Part shown: positions 18,565 to 27,069 of the stretch, piece after piece
How the letters are laid out: each line of letters starts with the position of its first letter
How positions within the stretch are numbered: the stretch's first letter is position 1
Source of the DNA: Cognatishimia activa
Lineage (GTDB): Bacteria > Pseudomonadota > Alphaproteobacteria > Rhodobacterales > Rhodobacteraceae
NCBI RefSeq assembly: GCF_026016445.1
Contig: NZ_CP096147.1
Coordinates: 2,454,501-2,518,500 of the forward strand
DNA: 64,000 nt
Direction of reading: 5' to 3'
Program-made: the position numbers and the translations under genes
Notes under the pieces: model-generated
Told to the model about the DNA's origin: nothing
Databases searched by the model: none
Seen by the model: only the letters and a program-made list of their open reading frames with translations

Positions 18565-19860
18565 TTAGTCGTTCGTGAAATTTGTGATGATTTCTGGGAA
18601 CAAGAAAATCAGCGCACCGGTGGACAGCATCAGCACCAAATAGGGTAGTACTGCATTGTAAATTTGAGTGATTGGTGTCTCGGGGCTTAGGGTCTTGAGA
18701 TAGAACAGGTTGTAGCCGAATGGGGGTGAAATATAACCGATGCAGAGGTTCAACTGAAACAGCACACAGAACCAGATCGGGTCCACACCAAGACCGGCAA
18801 CTATCGGATAAAAAATGGGCAATACCAAAAGGATAATGCCGATTGGGTCAAGGAACATGCCTAGGACCAGCGTGACCGCTTGCATCAACAAAATCATGAC
18901 CCAAGGCTCGATATCCATGCCACGCAGTGCATTTTGCAAGAAGGCTGTTCCACCGCCACTTCCATAGATCGCAGTGAAGGCTGACGCACCAAATACAATC
19001 CAGAGCACCATACCTGTGACCGTGGCTGACCCATGGCTGACTTCCTTGATGTAGGTCCAAGTAAGTTCGCCTCGAATGGCGACCGAAAAGGTTACCGCTG
19101 CCGCGCCGACGGCTGCAGCCTCGGTCGGTGTGGCGATCCCGGCGAAGATCGACACAAGAACGGATAAGATAACCACGAGCGGCAGGATCACGGATTTCAA
19201 GGAAGACAGGCGCTCGGCCCACGGCGTGCGTTCAGAGGCTGGCGGCGCAAGCTTGTTGTTGCTGAGTGCGCGAAACAGCACATATATCAGGAAGACGGCA
19301 AGTAGGATTAAGCCTGCAGCCATACCGCCCACAAACAACTTGCCGACAGACTGACCAGTCTGCATGCCAATCAATATGAGCGTGATGGACGGTGGGATGA
19401 TGATACCCAATGTGCCCGAGGCGCCGATTGTACCAAGCACGAAGTTGCGGTCATATCCTCTCTGGTCCATTGCCGGAATGCCGACCATGCCCGTGGTGAT
19501 GGTTGATGCTGCGCAGCTACCAGTCATCGCGGAAAGAGTAGCGGCAAAGCCCGAAGTTCCTACAAGCAGACCGCCCGGCATTCGGCCCGACCACAGATAG
19601 AAGGCGTGGTACAGGTCTTCTGCAATGCGCGAGCGCGCAAGAGCAACACCTATGAAGACGAAAAAGGGGATCGACGAAAGAAGGATCGACCACATGCCGC
19701 CAAACATTGTTGAGACGATGGAATACATGCCGTTTGAACCGAACATGATGTAGCCAAAGACAACAGCGGTTCCACCCATCGCAAATGAAAGGGATACACC
19801 ACAAATGATGGCCAGCAGTACCATGCCGAACATGCCGAATGTGAGGAGCTCAGGAGACAT
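18565..19860 (-). CDS. dctM: TRAP transporter large permease (DctM family)
   Basis: 431 residues, the standard length, with about 12 hydrophobic segments. Conserved family stretches include PFFVFIGVALARSRIAEDL, TSGFAATLSAMTGSCAASTITTG (core MTGSCAASTITTG) and GIIIPPSITLILIG. Its ATG shares one base with the dctQ stop, so the pair is translationally coupled. It catalyses Na+-coupled import of the ligand presented by DctP. Confidence 0.93.
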   Translation of the reverse strand: MSPELLTFGMFGMVLLAIICGVSLSFAMGGTAVVFGYIMFGSNGMYSIVSTMFGGMWSILLSSIPFFVFIGVALARSRIAEDLYHAFYLWSGRMPGGLLVGTSGFAATLSAMTGSCAASTITTGMVGIPAMDQRGYDRNFVLGTIGASGTLGIIIPPSITLILIGMQTGQSVGKLFVGGMAAGLILLAVFLIYVLFRALSNNKLAPPASERTPWAERLSSLKSVILPLVVILSVLVSIFAGIATPTEAAAVGAAAVTFSVAIRGELTWTYIKEVSHGSATVTGMVLWIVFGASAFTAIYGSGGGTAFLQNALRGMDIEPWVMILLMQAVTLVLGMFLDPIGIILLVLPIFYPIVAGLGVDPIWFCVLFQLNLCIGYISPPFGYNLFYLKTLSPETPITQIYNAVLPYLVLMLSTGALIFLFPEIITNFTND

Positions 19861-20372
19861 CAGGTAACATCCTCCGTGTTAGAATTCGGATTGAAGAACG
19901 TCCAGATGGCTTCGATCGCAGATACAATGCCCTGTACGGTGATGAGCAAGCTGCCCAGAAAAAGCGCCAATTTTGGAGGCCACATAGGGTGAGCGAGCGC
20001 GCTGTCGTCCAATTCATTGAACTGCCACGCGTCCAGAAAGAACAACCAGCCTTCCTTGGTGAGGATCACACCCCATAGGATCAGGAACAGGTAGTTCAAC
20101 AAATCCAGAAGCGCGCGCCCCCGCGGACCAGCCGTGTTCAGAAGAATATCTACCCGAACGTGGTCTTTGCGAATAAGGGTATAGGCCCCAATAAGCACAA
20201 AGTAAGAGCCGAAAATTCGCTGAGTGTACCCATGTGCCCAAAGCGTCGGCTGCCCAAATCCGTATCGCGCGATGACTTCAAAGCACAACACAACAATGCC
20301 AGCCCAGATGAGCAAGCTCACGAGTTGGCCAATCAAGATATTGAACCCAGTTATGACTTTGAGGGCGTTCAT
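19860..20372 (-). CDS. dctQ: TRAP transporter small permease (DctQ family)
   Basis: 170 residues from the ATG at 20372, which overlaps the TGA of the kinase gene (ATGA); an upstream ATG in frame lies inside that gene and is less likely. Four hydrophobic segments and the RYGFGQPTLWAHGYTQRIFG region, with a KDHVRVDIL stretch after helix 2, are typical of DctQ. It forms the membrane complex with DctM. The tight coupling to the APH-like kinase gene ties the transporter to the acyl-CoA enzymes upstream. Confidence 0.9.
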   Translation of the reverse strand: MNALKVITGFNILIGQLVSLLIWAGIVVLCFEVIARYGFGQPTLWAHGYTQRIFGSYFVLIGAYTLIRKDHVRVDILLNTAGPRGRALLDLLNYLFLILWGVILTKEGWLFFLDAWQFNELDDSALAHPMWPPKLALFLGSLLITVQGIVSAIEAIWTFFNPNSNTEDVT

Positions 20373-21400
20373 CGGGTTCCGCCCCAAAGGTGGTCACCTT
20401 TTTCGATGATCTCTTGAGCGCGCCGTGCAAAACGCTCTGCAAGAGGAGCCAATTCTGCGGCTTCTTGGGACGATGCGTTCCCCGCCCGCGCGCGGTCAGC
20501 AATCCCAACAAAGATGACTGCGAAGCGAAACAGAGCAAAAACCATATGAAAACTGCGCAATGGGCTTGTTGGAAGAGCGAGCGAAAAATACTCAGCAACA
20601 AATTCCTCTAGCGTCGGAATGCCACTTTCTTGCCAGGGCGTCCCGTCAATTCCGCCATATTCGTCAGGTGCTGTATGCCAAGGCATCACGCAAAATCCAA
20701 GATCCGCCAGGGGATGTCCCAGAGTCGAAAGCTCCCAATCCAGTACGGCAATAACCCGCGGCTCTGTCGGGTGAAACATCATGTTGCCGAGCCGGAAGTC
20801 CCCGTGTGCGATGGATGTAGCGCCATCGTCTCCGGGCATATTTTCAGGCAACCAATCTACCAAAAAATCCAGCGCGGGGATGCGCGGCCCATCTGATTCC
20901 AGATATTGCTTTGACCAACGCCTGATCTGACGCTCAAAATAGTTTCCCGGTCGACCATAGTCCCCCAGCCCTACTTCATTGGGGCGAACCGCGTGCATTC
21001 GCGCCATGGTCCGCGCCATATCCAGATACATTTCGCGCCGGTCTTGTGGAGAAACATCCGGCAAGGTGCAGTCGGACATAACGCGACCTTCCAGACGGTC
21101 CATCACGTAAAAGGGTGTGCCAATAATGCTCTCGTCTTCTTCCAGCCACAGGGCTGTCGGGACAGGCACATCGGTCGCTTCCAGCGCTTTCAAAACGCGA
21201 AACTCCCGTTCGACAGCATGAGCACCGGGTAGGATCTGACCTTCGGGTTTTTTGCGTAGCACCAGCTGGCGCTGCCCCCAGGTGACAAACCAAGTCGGAT
21301 TGGATTGACCACCGGTGATTGGTTCTGCGGTCAGCCCGGTTTGCCCCGGCAATTTTTGCGCAAGCCAGTTCTCAAGCGCAGAGAGGTCAAGATTACTCAT
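20369..21400 (-). CDS. APH-like phosphotransferase of the ACAD10/LvaA type
   Basis: 343 residues from the ATG at 21400 (AAGGAG ten bases upstream; overlaps the ligase stop by 8 bases). It has the aminoglycoside-phosphotransferase kinase fold: P-loop-like GGQSNPTWFV, catalytic HGDFRLGN (D201, with N206) and the metal-binding DWE (D221). This subgroup is not an antibiotic-resistance enzyme. The homologous domain of mammalian ACAD10/11 and P. putida LvaA phosphorylates the 4-hydroxyl of 4-hydroxyacyl-CoA. It sits between a CoA ligase and a TRAP transporter and shares the operon with an ACAD10/11-like dehydrogenase, exactly the expected partners. Substrate is inferred. Confidence 0.85.
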   Translation of the reverse strand: MSNLDLSALENWLAQKLPGQTGLTAEPITGGQSNPTWFVTWGQRQLVLRKKPEGQILPGAHAVEREFRVLKALEATDVPVPTALWLEEDESIIGTPFYVMDRLEGRVMSDCTLPDVSPQDRREMYLDMARTMARMHAVRPNEVGLGDYGRPGNYFERQIRRWSKQYLESDGPRIPALDFLVDWLPENMPGDDGATSIAHGDFRLGNMMFHPTEPRVIAVLDWELSTLGHPLADLGFCVMPWHTAPDEYGGIDGTPWQESGIPTLEEFVAEYFSLALPTSPLRSFHMVFALFRFAVIFVGIADRARAGNASSQEAAELAPLAERFARRAQEIIEKGDHLWGGTR

Positions 21401-22970
21401 TGTTTGCCATCTCCTTGGCTTGTTCACGAAGTAAGAATTTTTGGATTTTTCCAGTCGCTGTCTTGGGCAACGGTCCGATTATAAAGCGGCGCGGACGCTT
21501 GAACCCGGCGAGGCGTTCACGGCAGAAAGCGTCAAGTGCATGGATATCTATCGCTTGCCCCTTGCGGGTCTCGATAAAGGCCCAACCGGTTTCCCCCCAT
21601 TTCTCGTGAGGAGCCGCCACCACCGCTGCGATCAGGATGTCAGGATGTTGGTGTAAAGTCGTTTCCACTTCGAGGCTCGAAAAATTCTCCCCCCCAGAAA
21701 TGATGATGTCTTTGGAGCGGTCCCTGATTTCGATCTGTCCGTCACTGTGCATCACCGCAAGGTCGCCGGTATGGAACACCCCACCCGCAAAAGCCTTTTC
21801 GGTCGCATCGGGATCTCGAAAATAGCCTGCCATGACGGTATTGCCGCGAAGAACAATCTCGCCCATGGTTTCTCCGTCAGCAGGAACGCTGTCTCCACTT
21901 TCGTCAACGACCAATACACCGCCGGTGTTGACATGGCGGCGCCCCTGGCGCGCCAGGGCAAGAGCGCGCTGCTGAACGTCATCTGACCCTTCCGATCCCG
22001 GGTCATTAATCGTCGCCGGGCCGTAGCTTTCTGTCAGTCCGTAGAGATGGGTCAGGTCAAATCCGAGCGCATTAAGCCCTGCCAGAAGCGTCGGCGTTGG
22101 GGCCGCGCCGCCGGTTCCAACCCGAACGCGGGAGGGCGCTGGCATCTCCATCTGATCCATCAGCATGTAGAGCACGACCGGCGCACAGCACATATGAGTG
22201 ATGTTGTGTTCAGCAATGGTCTTAACGATCAGTGCGGGATCAACCTTATCCAAACAAACATGCAAACCACCGGCTGCGGTTAATGCCCAAGTATGGGTCC
22301 AGCCATTGCAATGGAACATCGGAAGCGTCCAGAGATAGCGGGTCTCTGGTGTGAACTGCATCATCGTAACATTGCTTATTGCGTTCAACTGGGCTCCGCG
22401 GTGCGTATAGACCACACCCTTCGGCTTGCCGGTCGTTCCAGATGTATAGTTCAGGGCGATCGGCTGATTTTCATCTGTCACCGCCGTGAGCAGATCAAGC
22501 GCCGGAGCGTCTCCGCTGAAGAAGGTGAGCCCGTCTGTCTGATCAGCGCTGCTGCACAGGGTATGTACAGGAACGCAAAGGTTGCTGAAATCGAGCGATA
22601 CCGATCTGTCTGTCAGCAACAGCTTTGTACCAGCGTGATCCAGAATGTAATTCACTTCGCTGATATCGAGCCGGGTGTTGACAGTGTTCAGTACCGCGCC
22701 AAGCGCCGGAACTGCATAATGCGCTGCCAATAGCTCAGGGCGGTTTGTCAGCATCAGGGAGACGACATCCCCAGCGACAATCCCCTGCTGTCGCAGCCAA
22801 TGTGCCATTCGCGCGACAATGGAATCAAAATCGGCATAGCTCCAAGTTTTTTCGCGCCAGGCGACAGCCGGGCGCTCAGCGTAAACTGCGCGCGCGCGCT
22901 CTAGGAAATTCAGCGGCGTCAAAGGCTGAAAATTCACTGTACGCGGTGCCAAATGTGGCTCACCAAACAT
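21393..22970 (-). CDS. AMP-forming acyl-CoA synthetase
   Basis: 525 residues from the ATG at 22970, with GGGGAG eight bases upstream (a TTG one codon earlier is possible). ANL-superfamily motifs: P-loop LNYTSGTTGKPKGVVY, HLYGLTESYGPATI, HTGDLAVMHSDGQIEIRDR, SGGENFSSLEVE and the catalytic lysine in PKTATGKIQKF near the C-terminus. It activates a carboxylic acid to its CoA thioester with ATP. Overall it resembles medium-chain or LvaE-like ligases; chain length cannot be read. It is the third gene of the operon that ends with the TRAP transporter, so imported acid is probably its substrate. Confidence 0.9.
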   Translation of the reverse strand: MFGEPHLAPRTVNFQPLTPLNFLERARAVYAERPAVAWREKTWSYADFDSIVARMAHWLRQQGIVAGDVVSLMLTNRPELLAAHYAVPALGAVLNTVNTRLDISEVNYILDHAGTKLLLTDRSVSLDFSNLCVPVHTLCSSADQTDGLTFFSGDAPALDLLTAVTDENQPIALNYTSGTTGKPKGVVYTHRGAQLNAISNVTMMQFTPETRYLWTLPMFHCNGWTHTWALTAAGGLHVCLDKVDPALIVKTIAEHNITHMCCAPVVLYMLMDQMEMPAPSRVRVGTGGAAPTPTLLAGLNALGFDLTHLYGLTESYGPATINDPGSEGSDDVQQRALALARQGRRHVNTGGVLVVDESGDSVPADGETMGEIVLRGNTVMAGYFRDPDATEKAFAGGVFHTGDLAVMHSDGQIEIRDRSKDIIISGGENFSSLEVETTLHQHPDILIAAVVAAPHEKWGETGWAFIETRKGQAIDIHALDAFCRERLAGFKRPRRFIIGPLPKTATGKIQKFLLREQAKEMANNE

Positions 22971-22994
22971 CAAGGCTACTCCCCGGACCGTTTC

Positions 22995-24203
22995 TCAGTT
23001 TGAATGGGTTTCCCATTTCCAGAAATCTCGCTTCTGATCCGCTAGATGGCGGTTTAGAACCATTTGATGCACCTCATCAGCCCCGTCTACGAGACGGGCC
23101 TGGCGGGCGTAGCGATAAATCCATTCAAGGACTGTGTCACAGCTGTAGCCACGAGCGCCATTGATCTGAATGGCAACATCGGCCGCCTTGTGTAGCAGGT
23201 TAGCCACGTGGATTTTCGCCATCGAGACTTCCTTGCGTGCAAAGCTACCTTGATCAATTGCCCATGCGGCTTTCATCACCAGCAGGCGACCCATTTCGAT
23301 CCCCATTGCCAGATCACCTAGTTTGATCTGAATGCTCTCACGGTCCGCCAGTCGGACACCAAACCCATGCCGGTTATTGGCGTATTCGGTAGCAATTTCA
23401 GTGCATCTCTTGGCCAGACCCAGCCAACGCATACAATGGGTCAAGCGAGCCGGGCCGAGCCGCATCTGGGTGACTTTAAGTCCCAAGCCCTCCCCTAGCA
23501 GGACTCGATCCGCCGGCAGTTCCATGTCCTCATAGACAATCTCGCAATGCCCGCCATGTTCTTCTGGCCCCATTATGGGAATGCGGCGGTCAATGTGCCA
23601 GCCAGGCTCATCGCGGTGATGCAGGAAGGCCGTCAGTCCGCGGCGCGGATCATCCGAGGTGCGTGCCATGGTGATAAAGTGGCTCGCATCCGCTGCTCCA
23701 GTAATGAACCATTTGCGCCCTCTCAGAACATAGCTGTTCCCTAATTTGGTCGCAGTGGTCAACATCATCCCCGGGTCGGACCCACCACCCGGATGAGGCT
23801 CTGTCATTGCAAAAGACGAGCTAACCTCGCCCGACACTATCGGAGCCAGCCAACGCGCTTTCTGTTCTTCAGTTGCGGCTTTTTCCAGCACCATCATATT
23901 GCCATCGTCAGGCGCTGCGGAGTTGAACACGACTGGTCCAAAAATGGATCGGTTCATTTCTTCATAGCAGACCGACATCCCTACTTTATCCAACCCTTGA
24001 CCTCCGGTTTCGGGTTGAAGTTGCAGGCACCAGAGCCCTTCAGACTTCGCTTTTTCGCGAAGGGCTAACAACCAATCTTTGGCTATATTGCCGTGCTCAT
24101 CCCAGCTGTCGCGATTTTCTTCAACAGGCAGGATTTCATCTTCAACGAAGCGCGCAATACGCGCTCGGAAGTCTTCAACTTTTGGCGAAATGGTAAAGTC
24201 CAT
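22995..24203 (-). CDS. Acyl-CoA dehydrogenase, ACAD10/11-like subgroup
   Basis: 402 residues with the ACAD fold: helical N-domain, FAD contact AMTEPHPGGGSDP and WFITGAADASHF, and a C-domain ending LVDGADEVHQMVLNRHLA. The stretch GGHCEIVYEDMELPADRVLLG followed by RLGPARLTHCMRWLG (cores GGHCEI and GPARLTHCMR) is the mark of the ACAD10/11 subgroup and of LvaC-like proteins. These can remove a 4-phosphate from 4-phosphoacyl-CoA and lead to 3-hydroxyacyl-CoA, instead of plain dehydrogenation. The APH-like kinase two genes downstream in the operon supports that role. AAAGGA precedes the ATG. Confidence 0.87.
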   Translation of the reverse strand: MDFTISPKVEDFRARIARFVEDEILPVEENRDSWDEHGNIAKDWLLALREKAKSEGLWCLQLQPETGGQGLDKVGMSVCYEEMNRSIFGPVVFNSAAPDDGNMMVLEKAATEEQKARWLAPIVSGEVSSSFAMTEPHPGGGSDPGMMLTTATKLGNSYVLRGRKWFITGAADASHFITMARTSDDPRRGLTAFLHHRDEPGWHIDRRIPIMGPEEHGGHCEIVYEDMELPADRVLLGEGLGLKVTQMRLGPARLTHCMRWLGLAKRCTEIATEYANNRHGFGVRLADRESIQIKLGDLAMGIEMGRLLVMKAAWAIDQGSFARKEVSMAKIHVANLLHKAADVAIQINGARGYSCDTVLEWIYRYARQARLVDGADEVHQMVLNRHLADQKRDFWKWETHSN

Positions 24204-24214
24204 TTTCTTTTCCT

Positions 24215-24988
24215 TTAAAGAGATGAAATTAGGTGGCCACCATCAACAGCAATGTCGGCGCCGGTCATGAAACTGCCAAAGTCAGAAGCCAATAAGAGCA
24301 CGGCTCCGTCCAGATCAGACGCCTGGCCCAAACGGCGCTGAGGAACGCGTCTGATCAACGCTTTACCAGGCTCGGATGCGAAGAAGTCGCGGTTCAGTTC
24401 AGTCTCGATGTAGCCTGGACACACGGCATTTACGCGTATGCCATGACGCGCCCACTCAAGGGCCAATGACTTCGTTAGCTGCATTACGCCGCCTTTTGAG
24501 GCCGCATAGGCTGATACATGCCCCGCAACGCGCTTTCCGAGGATTGAGGCGATGTTTACGATGCTGCCACCCTTGGCATTGGCCTTCATTGCTTCGGCGG
24601 CGACCTGAGCAACGTAGAAAACACCTTTCAGGTTGGTATCAATGATCCGGTCAATGTCCTCAGGGCTATGATCCAGCGCAGCTGCAGACACCGTCGTTCC
24701 AGCATTGTTAATCACAATTTCAAAGTCACAGCTCTGCATCGCTGACCTGACTGAAGATGGGTCCGAAACATCCATTTGGAGCCCAGAAGCACTGCGCCCT
24801 GCGGCGTTAAGTTCTGCGCACAGAGCGTCGACTTTCTCCAAACGCCGGGCAGCAACTGTGACATGCGCCCCCTGCTCGGCAAAAAGTTTGGCAAAATGCA
24901 CACCCAATCCCGAAGATGCTCCGGTCACGAGTACGCTCTTATTTGAAAGGCCTGGAAACCTTGGAACAAAGTTATCTTTAGGGTCCAC
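24215..24988 (-). CDS. SDR-family NAD(P)-dependent oxidoreductase
   Basis: 257 residues from a GTG at 24988, chosen because GGAGGAG lies seven bases upstream; an ORF extension to 25033 would run through the promoter. It has the classical SDR pattern: TGASSGLGVHFAKLF (cofactor), NNAG, catalytic Ser in NIASILGKRV, YAASKGG (Tyr/Lys) and CPGYIETELN. R-L-E after the AARR turn suggests NADP(H). It is the first gene of the operon to the TRAP transporter, with operator A at its transcription start. In an Lva-like route it would reduce a 4-oxoacyl-CoA to the 4-hydroxy form; 3-hydroxyacyl oxidation is an alternative. Confidence 0.87.
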   Translation of the reverse strand: MDPKDNFVPRFPGLSNKSVLVTGASSGLGVHFAKLFAEQGAHVTVAARRLEKVDALCAELNAAGRSASGLQMDVSDPSSVRSAMQSCDFEIVINNAGTTVSAAALDHSPEDIDRIIDTNLKGVFYVAQVAAEAMKANAKGGSIVNIASILGKRVAGHVSAYAASKGGVMQLTKSLALEWARHGIRVNAVCPGYIETELNRDFFASEPGKALIRRVPQRRLGQASDLDGAVLLLASDFGSFMTGADIAVDGGHLISSL

Positions 24989-25007
24989 GTCGAATCTCCT
25001 CCAAAAT

Positions 25008-25071
25008 CGAACGCTCGCTCTTTTTAGGCGCAATTTAATCAGTTGTCAATCGAGCGCTCGTTCTATATTTA
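25008..25071. promoter_or_regulatory. Divergent promoters with two TetR-type operators
   Basis: Minus-strand promoter for the SDR operon: -35 TTGACA (25049 to 25044), 17-bp spacer, -10 TAAAAA (25026 to 25021). Plus-strand promoter for the 3-hydroxyacyl-CoA dehydrogenase: -35 TTGTCA (25043-25048), -10 TATTTA (25066-25071) or TATATT. Two copies of GAGCG-NN-CGTTC lie where a repressor would act: site A (25008-25020, minus orientation) just past the left -10, site B (25051-25063) between the right -35 and -10. The same motif recurs before the TetR gene at 26226-26237. Confidence 0.6.
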
Positions 25072-25097
25072 GGTCGCAAGAAATTGGGGAGACCGTC

Positions 25098-26213
25098 ATG
25101 GCAATACGTTCAGTCGCAATTATAGGCGCAGGTACAATGGGCGGTGGCATAGCCATTGGGTGTATGGCCGCGGGTCTAAAAACACTTGTGATCGACACTC
25201 AACAGGAGAGCCTAGACAGACTTAAGAACCGTGGGCAGCGATATTTCGACCGGCTGATCGAAAAAGAAAAGATCACTCTTGCCGAACGTGAATCTGCGCT
25301 TGGGAGCCTGACAGTCTCAACGAAACTCTTGGAAGTTCAATCAGCCGACTTGATCATTGAAGCAGTTTTTGAAGACCTTGACGTCAAACAAAGCCTGCTA
25401 AGATCCATCGCTGAATTTATTTCTGCAGACTCTATCGTGGCAACGAACACCAGTGCGCTGAAAGTTTCGGATATGTCAGATAGCCTTCCTTATCCCGAAC
25501 GCTTTCTTGGCCTGCACTACTTTAGCCCAGCAGAGCACAATCCACTTGTTGAACTTGTCGCAGGTTCCGAAACAGATGATGATGTGCTGCGTATTGCACA
25601 AGAATTTCTAGTATCTACTGGCAAGACTGTTCTCCCATGCAAGGATTCCAATGGCTTTGCCGTTAACAGGTTTTTTTGCCCCTATACCAACGAAGCAGTT
25701 CGTATATTGGATGACGGGTTAGCAACCACGGGTCAAATCGACCAGATAGCTCAAGAGGTTTTTGATCTCGCGGTTGGCCCGTTTGCTGTGATGAACATCG
25801 TTAAGCCAAGTATCAATCTCAATGCTGTCTCCAACCTTTCTAGCCTCGGAGCATTCTACTCTCCGGCGGTTGGACTTCGCGAGATTGGCGAAGCGGGCAA
25901 TTCATGGCAGATCGAAGACGACGCTGCTCCTCTGCCCCAAAAGACAGCTGACAAAATAGCCCAGCGCTTAATGGCGGCTGTGTTTCTCCCAGTTCTCGAC
26001 GCAATTTCCGAAGATGTTGCTGCGCCAATTGCTTTTGATCTCGGTGCCACCAACGCACTACGCTTCGGCAACCCTCCAATTGCGCTAATGCGTTCGCTGG
26101 GTCGCAGCGAAGTCACGGATATATTGGCACCGTTGCTCGAAAAACACGACCATCCCCTTCCCAATTCGGCATTGGCGAGGGTGTTTGACGAAATGCCGTT
26201 AGGCTCAGAATAG
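25098..26213 (+). CDS. 3-hydroxyacyl-CoA dehydrogenase, single-function
   Basis: 371 residues from the ATG at 25098, preceded by GGGGAGA; an open frame extends far upstream but runs through the promoter and is not used. It has an NAD-binding Rossmann domain (IIGAGTMGGGIAIGC at residues 8-22), NTSALKVSDM, and the catalytic LHYFSPAEHNPLVELV with its His, then a helical C-terminal domain. It oxidises 3-hydroxyacyl-CoA to 3-oxoacyl-CoA. There is no fused enoyl-CoA hydratase domain, unlike FadB, and no separate hydratase in the neighbourhood. It is divergent from the CoA-ligase operon and followed by TetR and thiolase genes. By eye its base composition is a little more AT-rich than the left flank. 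Confidence 0.9.
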   Translation: MAIRSVAIIGAGTMGGGIAIGCMAAGLKTLVIDTQQESLDRLKNRGQRYFDRLIEKEKITLAERESALGSLTVSTKLLEVQSADLIIEAVFEDLDVKQSLLRSIAEFISADSIVATNTSALKVSDMSDSLPYPERFLGLHYFSPAEHNPLVELVAGSETDDDVLRIAQEFLVSTGKTVLPCKDSNGFAVNRFFCPYTNEAVRILDDGLATTGQIDQIAQEVFDLAVGPFAVMNIVKPSINLNAVSNLSSLGAFYSPAVGLREIGEAGNSWQIEDDAAPLPQKTADKIAQRLMAAVFLPVLDAISEDVAAPIAFDLGATNALRFGNPPIALMRSLGRSEVTDILAPLLEKHDHPLPNSALARVFDEMPLGSE

Positions 26214-26225
26214 CCAACTGAGATC

Positions 26226-26237
26226 GATCGCTCGTTA
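26226..26237. promoter_or_regulatory. Third copy of the TetR-type operator motif
   Basis: GATCG-CT-CGTTA matches the GAGCG-NN-CGTTC motif of the divergent promoter at 10 of the defined positions. It lies just after the dehydrogenase stop codon and about 80 bp before the TetR gene, consistent with autoregulation. Confidence 0.45.
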
Positions 26238-26317
26238 GAAAATAGCAAGGTAGATCACTTGATTGGATATAGAGTTGCTGCAAAGTTAGACTTTGTCCGC
26301 ACAAAAAGGAGGCCACC

Positions 26318-27019
26318 GTGCTCGTCTCGTTAGACCACTCTCCAGAAGCGCTATGCCGATCCATGTTGGAGCGCAACAGCGATACAATTTCTATTCGCAA
26401 GCCCGAAGTTGCAATCAAGAAGTTGGTTGTGATCATCGAGACAGCTCTCGCAATATCAAACCGCAAGGGCTTTCACGCAATGTCGCTACGTGAGCTTTCC
26501 AAGGAAGCTGGCATTTCGATGGGCGGCCTCTATGCCTACTTCGATAGTAAAACCACACTGCTCAATATGATCCTCTCTCAGGTCGCGACCTCGGTGGAAG
26601 ACGTTTTGCAGCACCCGCCTGAAGAAGCTACGAAAGATCCAATCAGCCATCTGCGTTGGCTAATCGCGGCACATATTCACCTGACAGAAGAAATGCTATC
26701 CTGGTTCGCCTTCTGTTTCATGGAAGCCAAAAGCTTTCCTGAAAAAGAACGCCAAATGGCTATCGAGAGCTCTATGTTTACTGAGCAGGTCTTCGCTGAC
26801 GTGATTAAGCGCGCCGTCGCGCAGAACATGTTGCGCGAGGACGTATCGCCCTTTCTTCCTTCACTTATCAAACCGCTTCTACAGGACTGGTATGTGAAAC
26901 GCGCGAAATACCGTAAACGCAACATTTCCGTCGAAACCTACGTCCAGACGATTCAGGATTTCGTACTCGCAGCTGTCTTACCAGTCTCTGAGAGCTCTAA
27001 CTCCCCAAAACCCAACTAG
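26318..27019 (+). CDS. TetR-family transcriptional regulator of the acyl-CoA module
   Basis: 233 residues starting at a GTG with AGGAGG just upstream. The first ~35 residues are a lead; the HTH follows (AISNRKGFHAMSLRELSKEAGISMGGLYAYF; core LRELSKEAGISMGGLYAYF). The helical C-terminal half is a ligand-binding/dimer domain, probably sensing an acyl-CoA. Its gene lies between the dehydrogenase and thiolase genes, and a motif shared by its own upstream region and the divergent promoter makes it the likely repressor of the whole module. Confidence 0.9.
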   Translation: MLVSLDHSPEALCRSMLERNSDTISIRKPEVAIKKLVVIIETALAISNRKGFHAMSLRELSKEAGISMGGLYAYFDSKTTLLNMILSQVATSVEDVLQHPPEEATKDPISHLRWLIAAHIHLTEEMLSWFAFCFMEAKSFPEKERQMAIESSMFTEQVFADVIKRAVAQNMLREDVSPFLPSLIKPLLQDWYVKRAKYRKRNISVETYVQTIQDFVLAAVLPVSESSNSPKPN

Positions 27020-27069
27020 CTCTGGAGCCATAATCAACTGGTGACAAAGCGCATTAAAAGGAACAACCT

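Noticed and set aside
20369..21400. Aminoglycoside resistance gene
   Set aside because: The APH fold is present, but the operon context and sequence type match the ACAD10/LvaA-like acyl-CoA kinases.
24705..25097. N-terminal extension of the 3-hydroxyacyl-CoA dehydrogenase by 131 codons
   Set aside because: It runs through the divergent promoters and antisense to the SDR gene; a good ribosome site and the Rossmann motif place the start at 25098.
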